Source: CAVZGO01 sp963774935 (lineage in GTDB: Bacteria; Chloroflexota; Anaerolineae; Anaerolineales; UBA4823). Taken from it: 64,000 bases of DNA. Where the stretch lies: positions 372,001 through 436,000 of the forward strand of contig CAVZGO010000001.1 in NCBI GenBank assembly GCA_963774935.1, written 5' to 3'. Every line of letters starts with the position of its first letter. The first letter of the stretch is position 1. The position numbers and the translations under genes are program-made. This document shows, piece by piece, positions 47,101 to 54,646 of this stretch. The notes beneath the pieces were generated by a model that saw only the letters and a list, made by a program, of their open reading frames with translations, searched no databases and was not told the DNA's origin.

Positions 47101-48024
47101 TTTTTGATTAAGCTTATATCGACCGACGCGCTCCAGATCATAATGGCGCTGATCGAAAAGTTGTTCTTCCAGGAATTCCCGGGCATTTTCTAGCGTTGCC
47201 GGATCACCAGGACGCATGCGCTTGAAGAACTCAAGCAAAGCTGCTTCTGCAATCGTGTTGCCATGCGAGAGATCCCACTCAGGTTCCTGGAACAAGGTCG
47301 AGGGAATATACATTCGATCCGGGTTGTTGTCTACTTCAGCAAAAACCTGCAACAAATCTTCGTCGCTACCATCTTTGAGAGGGCTATCAGGCAACCCGTC
47401 GGAGACAGTTGCCAGGGCGCGCAGGAAAATCGTGATCGGTACGGTGCGTTTGCGATTGAAACGCAAGGTCAGGTAATCACTTTTTCGCGTCTCAAATTCC
47501 ATCCAGGCGCCTCGATCGGGGATGAGCTTAGCCATCGCCAGAGGGCGACCTGTCGAGCGATCCACCGGGGCTTCGAAATATACTCCAGGAGACCGGATCA
47601 GTTGAGATACGACAACACGCTCAGTACCATTGATGATAAACGTGCCCTTCTCGGTCATTTCTGGGAAATCACCCAAGAAGATGTCCTGCTTTATCGGCTC
47701 AGGCACATCTGGACCCGCCAGCAACACAGATACATATAAAGGTCGAGCAAATGTTAAATCACGCTCGACACATTCCTCGATGCTGTGTTTCGGCTCTCCA
47801 AACCAATAGGTTAGTCCCCATTGTGCAATCTCAGGATTATTGCTGGGGAAATAGAGCTTCATGCCCTTGTTATACGACTCAATCGGCGAAAGCTCGTTAA
47901 ACAAATCGCCTAAACCATCCTTTTTCAGTCGCTCGAACGAATCGAGCTGAACTTCAATCAAGTTCGGCAGAGGCAGTATTACATCAATTCGCGCATAGGT
48001 TTTGCTCGGCAGCTTGGAGGCCAT
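44116..48024 (-). CDS. rpoB: DNA-directed RNA polymerase subunit beta
   Basis: Catalytic subunit that forms the active-site cleft and binds rifampicin. 1302 residues, intact. Rifampicin pocket [20 protein letters not shown] and LSALGPGGL has wild-type residues. The block [20 protein letters not shown] is followed by [14 protein letters not shown] and then an insert of about 115 residues (encoded at about 44625-45020) rich in Trp, Asp and Arg before the conserved [20 protein letters not shown]. The end [20 protein letters not shown] to [12 protein letters not shown] is normal. rpoC does not follow; rpsL does, after 208 bases. Confidence 0.97.
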   Translation of the reverse strand: [1302 protein letters not shown]

Positions 48025-48122
48025 GCGTTTTCTCCTAAATTTTCCGCAAGAATTTCAGTAAACAGGCAAAATGCGCAAAACCATCGCGGACGAGCATCCG
48101 CTATGTTTTACGCAAGCCGTTG

Positions 48123-48164
48123 AAAAAGGAACCCCATTAGCAAATGGAATAAAGACGATGTTCC
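48123..48164 (-). terminator. hairpin plus T-run inside the rpoB leader (possible attenuator)
   Basis: On the minus strand GGAAC (48164-48160) pairs with GTTCC (48132-48128) enclosing an inner CCATT/AATGG stem, followed directly by TTTTT. It lies between the rpoB promoter and the ribosome site, so it may lower or tune readthrough into rpoB. Confidence 0.5.
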
Positions 48165-48186
48165 CGTTACAATTAGACGAAAAAGA

Positions 48187-48215
48187 ATTATACTGAATAA
48201 AATTCCTCTGGTCAA
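48187..48215 (-). promoter_or_regulatory. strong promoter of rpoB
   Basis: TTGACC (48215-48210), a 17-base spacer and a perfect TATAAT (48192-48187). The transcription start would be near 48180, giving a 5' leader of about 155 bases. Confidence 0.85.
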
Positions 48216-48261
48216 GGAGAATTTTCCTACCTTTTTATTAGAATTAACTAAATCAGGTTGA

Positions 48262-48279
48262 AATCGCACTAGTGCGATT
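48262..48279. promoter_or_regulatory. perfect 18-base palindrome upstream of era (candidate operator)
   Basis: AATCGCACT joined to its exact complement AGTGCGATT with no spacer. It begins inside a possible -35 TTGAAA (48258-48263) and ends just before an AT-rich -10-like stretch and the era start, the position of a repressor site. The protein that would bind is unknown. Confidence 0.55.
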
Positions 48280-48294
48280 GTTTTGATAAAATCA

Positions 48295-49206
48295 ATGCTA
48301 TGGATGAATTTCCTTCCACTCCATCTAAAATGCGGCTATGTCGCTGTGATGGGTCGTCCGAACGTCGGCAAATCGACATTGATCAATGCCTTGTTGGATC
48401 AAAAAATCGCTGCCGTCTCCCCACGCCCACAAACTACTCGCAAACGCCAGCTCGGCATCCTTACCCAGGATCATTATCAGGTCATTTTTATTGATACTCC
48501 CGGGGTTCACCAGCCACGCCATAAGTTGGGCGAAAATATGAACCAGGAGGCTGTCGATACATTAGAACAAAGTGATGTAATTCTATTTCTGGTCGATGCC
48601 AGCCAACCCCCAGAACCGGATGACCTGCAGCTCGCCGACTTATTAAGGAAGGTAAAACGTCGCGTCCCGGTTATCCTGGCTTTAAATAAAGTCGACCTGG
48701 TCAACCAGGAACAACTGGAAACCCTCCAGCAGAAATTTGTCGATATTGCTCCTGATGCAGCATTGCAGACAATTTCCGCCACCCAGCATATTCATCTAGA
48801 GAATCTACTATCACTCATCCTGGAGTATATACCTGAAGGCCCGCCAGAATTCCCAGCAGAGCAAATCACTGACTTGCATGAGCGGGAAATTGCGGCAGAC
48901 TTGATCCGGGAAGCAGCTTTGCTCCTTTTACGCGATGAAGTGCCGCATGGGATTGCTATCCGCATCGATCAATTCCTGGAACGCGGAGAAGAAGGAGCAT
49001 ACATCGAAGCCACACTTTTCGTTGAAAAAGAATCCCATAAACCGATCGTCATCGGTCAAGGTGGCGTGATGATGAAGAAAATCGGCAGTCTGGCGCGCGA
49101 GAAGATTGAAAACATGAGCGGGCGAAAGGTCTTCTTGCGCATTCGCGTCAAGGTACGTAAAAATTGGCGCGATGATGAGAAAGTGTTGCGTTGGTTCGGG
49201 TATTGA
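48295..49206 (+). CDS. era: GTPase Era
   Basis: Binds the 3' end of 16S rRNA and assists small-subunit assembly. G1 MGRPNVGKSTLINALL, G2 RPQTTRKRQLG, G3 DTPGVHQPRHKLGE, G4 NKVD, then the C-terminal KH domain with KPIVIGQGGVMMKKIGSLAREKIE. About 303 residues from ATG 48295; a TTG at 48283 would overlap the promoter and ATG 48304 is also possible. No ribosome site is clear, so the mRNA leader is very short. The gene stands alone. Confidence 0.93.
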   Translation: MLWMNFLPLHLKCGYVAVMGRPNVGKSTLINALLDQKIAAVSPRPQTTRKRQLGILTQDHYQVIFIDTPGVHQPRHKLGENMNQEAVDTLEQSDVILFLVDASQPPEPDDLQLADLLRKVKRRVPVILALNKVDLVNQEQLETLQQKFVDIAPDAALQTISATQHIHLENLLSLILEYIPEGPPEFPAEQITDLHEREIAADLIREAALLLLRDEVPHGIAIRIDQFLERGEEGAYIEATLFVEKESHKPIVIGQGGVMMKKIGSLAREKIENMSGRKVFLRIRVKVRKNWRDDEKVLRWFGY

Positions 49207-49212
49207 ATTAAA

Positions 49213-49250
49213 CAAAACCGGCTACCTAAGGGCAGCAGGTTTTGTTTTGA
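49213..49250 (+). terminator. terminator of era
   Basis: AAAACC (49214-49219) and a nearby GCT pair with AGC and GGTTTT (ending 49243) across one mismatch, followed by GTTTT. It lies seven bases after the era stop and before the convergent lipoprotein operon. Confidence 0.65.
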
Positions 49251-49259
49251 TGATTTGCT

Positions 49260-50465
49260 TCACTCACCGGGAGTTACAGGTGGTTCGTTTTGATTATCCT
49301 TAACGACCGGTTCTTCTATGATTGTATCTGCCACAGCCATACTGGCATCTTCCACAGGGCGCGGATAAGGCAGTGTGCCAAAGCGCGTCAGGATCACAGC
49401 GCCCAGGCCAGTAATTCCAACCAGAAACGGCACGATCCAACCAACGCATGGCACGATCTCTCCGATCCCATAGGTAATCAAAGCCAGCAGAAACGTACCT
49501 AACCCGGCCGATACAGGTAGAGCCCAATCTGCCTTGGACATTTGTGCCAGCCGCTTGCCGACCTCAGCACCAATCGCGATAAAGCCGAAAGCCCAGGCAG
49601 CAACCAGCAACAGGACCGCTATAAGCGCCACCGGGATGCCGATGATTATAATGACCAGGAAGAGCAGCACAAACGGCGCTACAAGCACTGTCAAGAATCC
49701 CAATCCCCCAGCAACCAGCGGTTGGGCTACCACTGCCTGGCTGACTCGCTGGGTTGGGCGTGGCAGGAACAACACCACAACAACCGCGATGGCAGCCCAT
49801 AACAGGGTTTGGATCATAAACCACAGCAGTCCCCATAATGGATTGACTTGCATTGGAATATTCGGCAGGCGTATGCCAGATAAGCCATTGATCGGTATCG
49901 GCATAACGATGCTCTCGATCGCTGACTACATCTCCCTGTACATCCGCCAGGGCAACGCCTTGGGCGCTGCCCCCTAAGGTATTCAGATCACCTTGAATAA
50001 CGGAAGTGTCGCTGAGCTCCAGCGAACCACCCATGCTGAATAAATCACCTTCGATAGTTCCATTGCGCGACCATGGAACCACCCAGCAGCACCACATCAC
50101 CAGTCACGGTGGAGCCAGCCTCAAGCGTTACGGACCCTCCCAACACAATCAGGCTGCCGGTAAGAGTCTCGCCAGAATCCAAGGTGTAAACCCCACCCAA
50201 TACCAGTTTATCTCCAGAAGTCGATTGAAGGTTAGGCGGATTCACGGTAGATACGCTCACCAGACCGCCGACGAGACTACCAATCATGGGCCGCACCTGA
50301 CCCGTGACCAGACTGGTGTATGAAATAGCCGGATTTACAGGAAGGGCCAAGCGGCCAGTCAGCGGACGATGACCTACCTGGAGAGGCGGCAATACAGCCT
50401 GCAAGAGGCAGCATGAGTCCCAGCATGGAGATTAAAATCAGCAATATTTTGAATTTGTTTTTCAT
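49260..50465 (-). CDS. bactofilin-like repeat lipoprotein with C-terminal membrane domain, three frame breaks
   Basis: Reading from ATG 50465: a lipoprotein signal (LPLAGC), then short repeats of the kind found in polymer-forming beta-helix proteins (GSLIVLGGSVTLEAGSTVTGDVVLLGG, span about 85-110; GTIEGDLFSMGGSLEL; VIQGDLNTLGG), then about five membrane helices (from LLWFMIQTLLWAAIAVVVVLF) and an acidic tail. Frames change by one base near 50387, 50075 and 49925; removing three bases gives 400 residues. ATG overlaps the anti-sigma stop as ATGA, so it is the third gene of the sigma operon and probably an envelope target or sensor. Exact function is unknown. Confidence 0.7.
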
Positions 50466-51016
50466 TTTGTTACCCTCCGTGGGTTGGTTAGATATCGGTA
50501 GGAAACCAGCCAGAGCACACAAATCTGGCAAACAATTCCCACTGCCAGCACCCACAAGCTGGGTGGGATGCTCAAGTTTGCAGTAACCGTAAGGTTAGAT
50601 AGGAACTCCCTGCTCAAATTGGCAAGTGATAACACACGGATTGCCTGGTATAAGCTTGCCCAGAGAAGTATCGTGGGCGTGCGGAGTAACGGCCAGGCCA
50701 GGTATACCAGGTACACAATCATCCCGAGAGCCAATCCTACACTGACACCAATAAAACGATAGCTTTGTTTACGGTGTAGCCTTATACGGTCTGATTCAAG
50801 ACGAGCCAGCCAGCGCGCACCGAATCCATCTGCGGGCGATACAGTATCAGCCTTGTGCAACTCATTTTCCACCCGTTGCAACGCCTGAGAGAGTGCCCGG
50901 CAGGCAGGACATTCTGACAGATGTGTGTCTAGTGCAATCTGTTCGGCACCAGAAAGGTATTTCCCTGACTTGGTGGGATCATCCAGCAGCCAATCTTCGT
51001 AAGGTGTATGATTCAT
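50462..51016 (-). CDS. zinc-finger anti-sigma factor with membrane segments
   Basis: 184 residues. An N-terminal ZAS-type motif HLSECPACRAL (HxxxCxxC, about residues 32-42) would bind and hold the sigma factor; two hydrophobic helices follow (about 90-112 and 155-175) with an extracytoplasmic or re-entrant stretch between them. The gene overlaps the sigma gene by four bases (ATGA), the standard sign of a cognate pair. Release of sigma is probably triggered by envelope or redox stress, but the signal is not evident. Confidence 0.85.
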   Translation of the reverse strand: MNHTPYEDWLLDDPTKSGKYLSGAEQIALDTHLSECPACRALSQALQRVENELHKADTVSPADGFGARWLARLESDRIRLHRKQSYRFIGVSVGLALGMIVYLVYLAWPLLRTPTILLWASLYQAIRVLSLANLSREFLSNLTVTANLSIPPSLWVLAVGIVCQICVLWLVSYRYLTNPRRVTK

Positions 51017-51597
51017 GCCAATATCCTTTCTGCCAGCGGTGCAGGGACAGACTGCTGATCGAGCCAGGACTGTGCCATCGCCCGGCGCGCCCGGTGCAGG
51101 CGGCTCTTCACCGCTCCTTCGGTCAATTTCAGAGATTGCGCAATCTCGATGTACGAAAAGTCATACCAGTAATACATCACCACTACCGCACGGTCGGTCG
51201 CATCCAAGATTTGAAGGAGAGAACGTATCCTTTGTTGCTCCTCCTTCCGGCTCAAACGGCTGTCCATATCCGGCGCAGGATCAGGGAGGTCGGGCAGCGA
51301 CATATCTTCAGTGGATATGACCGGTGTCCTGCGCCGGCGAATCTGATCGATGCAGAAATGTGCCGCAATCGAGAGCAGCCAGGTTGGAAAAGGCCGGCTG
51401 GGGTCGAATTGGCGGATTGAGCGAAATGCTCGCAAGAAGGTTTCCTGGGAGGCATCTTCAGCATCTTCTGCATTGCCCAACATGCGGTAACACAGGTTAT
51501 AGACAGGTCGTTGATAAGCCTCTACCAGGTGAGAAAAGGCTTGTGAATCTCCTTTTTGTGCCTGGAGGAGCCAGTCTTGCTCTTCTTGTGGATCCAC
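51013..51597 (-). CDS. ECF-type RNA polymerase sigma factor (RpoE family)
   Basis: 194 residues; region 2 (about 20-85: AFSHLVEAYQRPVYNLCYRMLGNAEDAEDASQETFLRAF within 16-54) and region 4 (about 120-175: LLQILDATDRAVVVMYYWYDFSYIEIAQSLKLTEGAVKSRLHRAR in part). The linker carries DMSLPDLPD. Start GTG 51597. A GCAAC-N16-CGTAT element lies 60 to 85 bases upstream and fits an ECF self-activated promoter. Downstream coupled genes are its anti-sigma factor and a repeat lipoprotein. Confidence 0.93.
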   Translation of the reverse strand: MDPQEEQDWLLQAQKGDSQAFSHLVEAYQRPVYNLCYRMLGNAEDAEDASQETFLRAFRSIRQFDPSRPFPTWLLSIAAHFCIDQIRRRRTPVISTEDMSLPDLPDPAPDMDSRLSRKEEQQRIRSLLQILDATDRAVVVMYYWYDFSYIEIAQSLKLTEGAVKSRLHRARRAMAQSWLDQQSVPAPLAERILA

Positions 51598-51656
51598 TTG
51601 TAACCTCGCCGGATATTACAGCCAGCACACTGGCGCGTTCACTCTATCTGATCCAT

Positions 51657-51682
51657 ATACGTAGGGGGATGAAATTCGTTGC
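51657..51682 (-). promoter_or_regulatory. candidate ECF autoregulatory promoter
   Basis: GCAAC (51682-51678) and CGTAT (51661-51657) separated by 16 bases, resembling the GGAAC/CGTC-type elements read by RpoE-like factors. It lies between the YitT stop and the sigma start. Confidence 0.6.
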
Positions 51683-51692
51683 AAAAAATTGC

Positions 51693-52583
51693 TTAGCGAT
51701 GTAGAGGACGAAAACCTTCACCGAGCACTTCATGTGCCTGGCCGATGACAATAAACGCGTGCGGATCTTCCTGGCGGATCAGATCCTTGATCTGCACTAC
51801 CTCCGAGCGGCTGATCACACAATACAGTAAAGTACGCGGCTCTCCAGTATAAGCACCAGTGGCATCGATCACCGTCACTCCACGCTCCATATCATTTAAA
51901 ATCCGAGTAGAAATTTGCTCAGGATGGTCGGTAACCACCATTGCGGTGCGTACCACGTTAGATCCTTCTGTGATTGCTTCTGCAGCAATCCCACTGGCAT
52001 AGAGGACGATCAGTGCATACAACGCATTCTCCCAACCAAAGGTCAAGCCAGCTAATAAGATGATCACAGAATCTGTTATCAAGTAGCTCTGCGAAAGCGA
52101 AATACCGCGCCAGTGGTTGAGGATGCGCGCCAGGATATCCGTACCGCCACTCGTGCCGCGGCCGCGATACACCAACCCATAACCGATCCCGCTCATCACT
52201 GCCCCATAGAGTGCGTTCAGGACCATGTCCTGCGTTATACCGTCTGCTGGCAGTAGTGGCGCCAGGGCATCGATAGAAAACGATACCACCACAATCGCCA
52301 CGGCTGTACGGAGGGCAAAACGCGGTCCTCCTAAAAATCGCCAACCGAGCAGGAATAATGGTACGTTTCCTATGAAGACCATCAAGCCGATTGGCCAGCC
52401 GGTGTAGAAATTGATAATTTGGGCTAACCCACTGACCCCACCACTGACCAGGTTAGCGGGTACAAGGAATAATCGGATTGCCAGGGCTTGTAATAATGCA
52501 CCAGCGAAAATTAATAGGAAGTCTCCCAGATCAGCCCAGGAAAACTTCCGCAGCAGGAAGATATCCCTCCAGGCTTGTTTCAT
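51693..52583 (-). CDS. YitT family membrane protein
   Basis: About 296 residues with five membrane helices (DLGDFLLIFAGALLQALAIRLF, GLMVFIGNVPLFLLGW, then three more to about residue 195) and a C-terminal soluble DUF2179 domain (about 215-290; GVTVIDATGAYTGEPRTLLYCVISRSEV). Such proteins are widespread and mostly uncharacterised. ATG 52583 is used here, and GTG 52586 shares a base with the dehydrogenase stop. It probably forms an operon with that upstream gene. Confidence 0.85.
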   Translation of the reverse strand: MKQAWRDIFLLRKFSWADLGDFLLIFAGALLQALAIRLFLVPANLVSGGVSGLAQIINFYTGWPIGLMVFIGNVPLFLLGWRFLGGPRFALRTAVAIVVVSFSIDALAPLLPADGITQDMVLNALYGAVMSGIGYGLVYRGRGTSGGTDILARILNHWRGISLSQSYLITDSVIILLAGLTFGWENALYALIVLYASGIAAEAITEGSNVVRTAMVVTDHPEQISTRILNDMERGVTVIDATGAYTGEPRTLLYCVISRSEVVQIKDLIRQEDPHAFIVIGQAHEVLGEGFRPLHR

Positions 52584-52585
52584 CA

Positions 52586-53482
52586 CTATTCCAACAACTT
52601 GACGCCTGCCAGGGCTTCGATTACACCCAACACTGCCGAATTATCCAGTTCGGCCATATCCATTTGCAACATCGCATTGAAGAGCTGCGCATCCACTGCC
52701 GTTGAGGGTAACGGGATACCATACTCGCGCGCTGTCTCGAGTACAATCGACAGGTCCTTTGCCTGCATATATGCTTTGAAGCCAGGCTGGCGATTGCCCT
52801 CAAACAACCGCTGCGGTTTGACATCCAAACTCCAGCATTGAGCTGCTCCACCTCGGATAGCCTCGACCACTTTACGTGGATCAGCACCGCACTTCTGGGC
52901 AAAGATGATTAACTCAGCCATGGCCACCATTTGAGCAGCAACCATGATTTGATTGGCAGCTTTAGCAATCTGACCTGCTCCGGCATCACCTACATGAGTT
53001 ATCGTCTTTCCAATTACCTGCAAAACCGGTCGCACTCGTTCCAAAGCATCGGCAGAGCCACCGACCATTATCGTCAAAGTGGCGTTTCGTGCACCAATAT
53101 CACCGCCGCTTACCGGTGCATCCAGGCTTTGTGCCCCTTTGTTTGCAAGCGCGGCAGCAATTTGGCGAGCAGCGGCAGGCTTTATTGTGGAGTTATCTAT
53201 GACCACCATTCCAGGGCGGGCAGCTTCGTGTATACCGCCTGGTCCAAGCACAACCTCCAAAACGTCGGGGGTATCTGGCAGGTTCGTAAAGATAACTTCG
53301 GATCGAGACGCAACCTCGGCAGGAGAATGCGCTTCCTGAGCCCCTTCCGCCACCAGCTCTGCCACTGCACCTCGGCTGCGATTGTGCACAATAAGCGGAA
53401 AGCCTGCCTTGAGAATGTTTCGGGCGATGGATTTGCCCATCAAACCCAAGCCAATATAACCAACTGTGTATAAAGGTGCCAT
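52586..53482 (-). CDS. NAD(P)-dependent beta-hydroxyacid dehydrogenase (GarR/MmsB type)
   Basis: 298 residues. Rossmann motif GYIGLGLMGKSIARNILKAG (about 8-27), substrate-binding DAPVSGGDIGARNATLTIMVGG (about 118-139) and the catalytic lysine in AGQIAKAANQIMVA. Family members reduce tartronate semialdehyde or oxidise 3-hydroxyisobutyrate; which applies cannot be told from sequence. AGGAG precedes ATG 53482. Downstream YitT is nearly overlapping. Confidence 0.9.
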   Translation of the reverse strand: MAPLYTVGYIGLGLMGKSIARNILKAGFPLIVHNRSRGAVAELVAEGAQEAHSPAEVASRSEVIFTNLPDTPDVLEVVLGPGGIHEAARPGMVVIDNSTIKPAAARQIAAALANKGAQSLDAPVSGGDIGARNATLTIMVGGSADALERVRPVLQVIGKTITHVGDAGAGQIAKAANQIMVAAQMVAMAELIIFAQKCGADPRKVVEAIRGGAAQCWSLDVKPQRLFEGNRQPGFKAYMQAKDLSIVLETAREYGIPLPSTAVDAQLFNAMLQMDMAELDNSAVLGVIEALAGVKLLE

Positions 53483-53491
53483 GGATGTCTC

Positions 53492-54646
53492 CTATAAATT
53501 TTCTATCACTGGCCCATCAGGCGTATCCTTGACCTGCCAGCCCAGATCAGCGATCTTCTGGCGCAGCTGATCTGATTGCGCCCAATCCTTCACCAGGCGA
53601 GCTGCCTGGCGCGCTTCTACAAGCGATAGAACCTCAACAGATGGTTGAGGTCGTTCAGCTACTTGCGGCTCTGCGGTTAATCGGTGATAAGTCTCAAGTG
53701 CTTGCCCCCAAATTGCCGGATCGACCCCCATTTCCAGCTCAGGTATGGTGAACGGGCAGCACTCGGATAATGGAAACGTTTCACCATTTTTATAATGGTG
53801 AACGTGTCCTTCGCGCTGCCGAGCAATCGTTTCAACATCCAATAGTTCCGGCTGCACGGGAAGTGACTCGTGACCATGCCCGGTGTGGATTAACGTCACA
53901 CCTCCAACCCCGATCACATGCGCCCGACCTGTATGGATATCCATTACCAATCCGGTTTTTTCGTCTAAGCCGATCACTGTCAGATCGGGTGGCAGCATTT
54001 CCATCAGCTTTTCAAAACGTTCCTGTCCCATAAAACAGCGGCTGGTATCAAGCTCATCACCGCCATCGTTATTATTCCAATGCGGTACAAATACCAGCGG
54101 CAGCCCATAAAGACCAAAGAAATCCAACCCGGGTTTCCAGTGCAGATCATCACCGACTTTATAAATTTCATATACTGGCAAGGCAAAGGTGCTGATGGCT
54201 ATCGTGGCGGCACTTGCCAGCGCTAAGGCTGCTCCCAGTCTGTGCCGAGCAAGTAACATCTGCCAGGCCAGACTTTCCCTCAATTGGCGCACGGCGTAAC
54301 TCGGACTCCCCGGACCCATAAATAGCAGGTCAGCTTCCAGCATGGGACGCAAAATCTCTGGATTATTAGGGCTGAAGTAGGTGCCGTTCGCCCGAGCAGG
54401 AATAATCTCGACCTGAGGCTGGTAATTCTGCAGGCGTAAACGCAAGAACTCAGCGACACGACCGATTACCTGAGCAGAATTCAGCTCAAACCCGGCTGGT
54501 GTTTCCAGCAATGCCAGTCGAGGTGCGGGGTTGAGGTTGCGCAGGACATAATCGAACAGCTTGCGCCCGCTTGGCGACGTTTCGCCCGAACCGAATAATA
54601 GCACGGGTCCTGGAAGGATATGTTCAACATTCATGGCATTACTCAT
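53492..54646 (-). CDS. S51/cyanophycinase-like protein with a CysRS-like C-terminal tail
   Basis: The N-terminal two thirds (about residues 8-270) resemble peptidase E and cyanophycinase: VLLFGSGETSPSG, MGPGSPSYAVRQL, LASAATIAIS at the place of the nucleophilic serine elbow and VIGLDEKTGLVMD. The last 50 residues (EARQAARLVKDWAQSDQLRQKIADLGWQVKDTPDG within about 340-380) match the C-terminal region of bacterial cysteinyl-tRNA synthetases, an unusual fusion. ATG 54646 overlaps the epimerase stop TAA, so the two genes are coupled; an upstream in-frame start would lie inside that gene. Substrate unknown. Confidence 0.7.
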   Translation of the reverse strand: MSNAMNVEHILPGPVLLFGSGETSPSGRKLFDYVLRNLNPAPRLALLETPAGFELNSAQVIGRVAEFLRLRLQNYQPQVEIIPARANGTYFSPNNPEILRPMLEADLLFMGPGSPSYAVRQLRESLAWQMLLARHRLGAALALASAATIAISTFALPVYEIYKVGDDLHWKPGLDFFGLYGLPLVFVPHWNNNDGGDELDTSRCFMGQERFEKLMEMLPPDLTVIGLDEKTGLVMDIHTGRAHVIGVGGVTLIHTGHGHESLPVQPELLDVETIARQREGHVHHYKNGETFPLSECCPFTIPELEMGVDPAIWGQALETYHRLTAEPQVAERPQPSVEVLSLVEARQAARLVKDWAQSDQLRQKIADLGWQVKDTPDGPVIENL

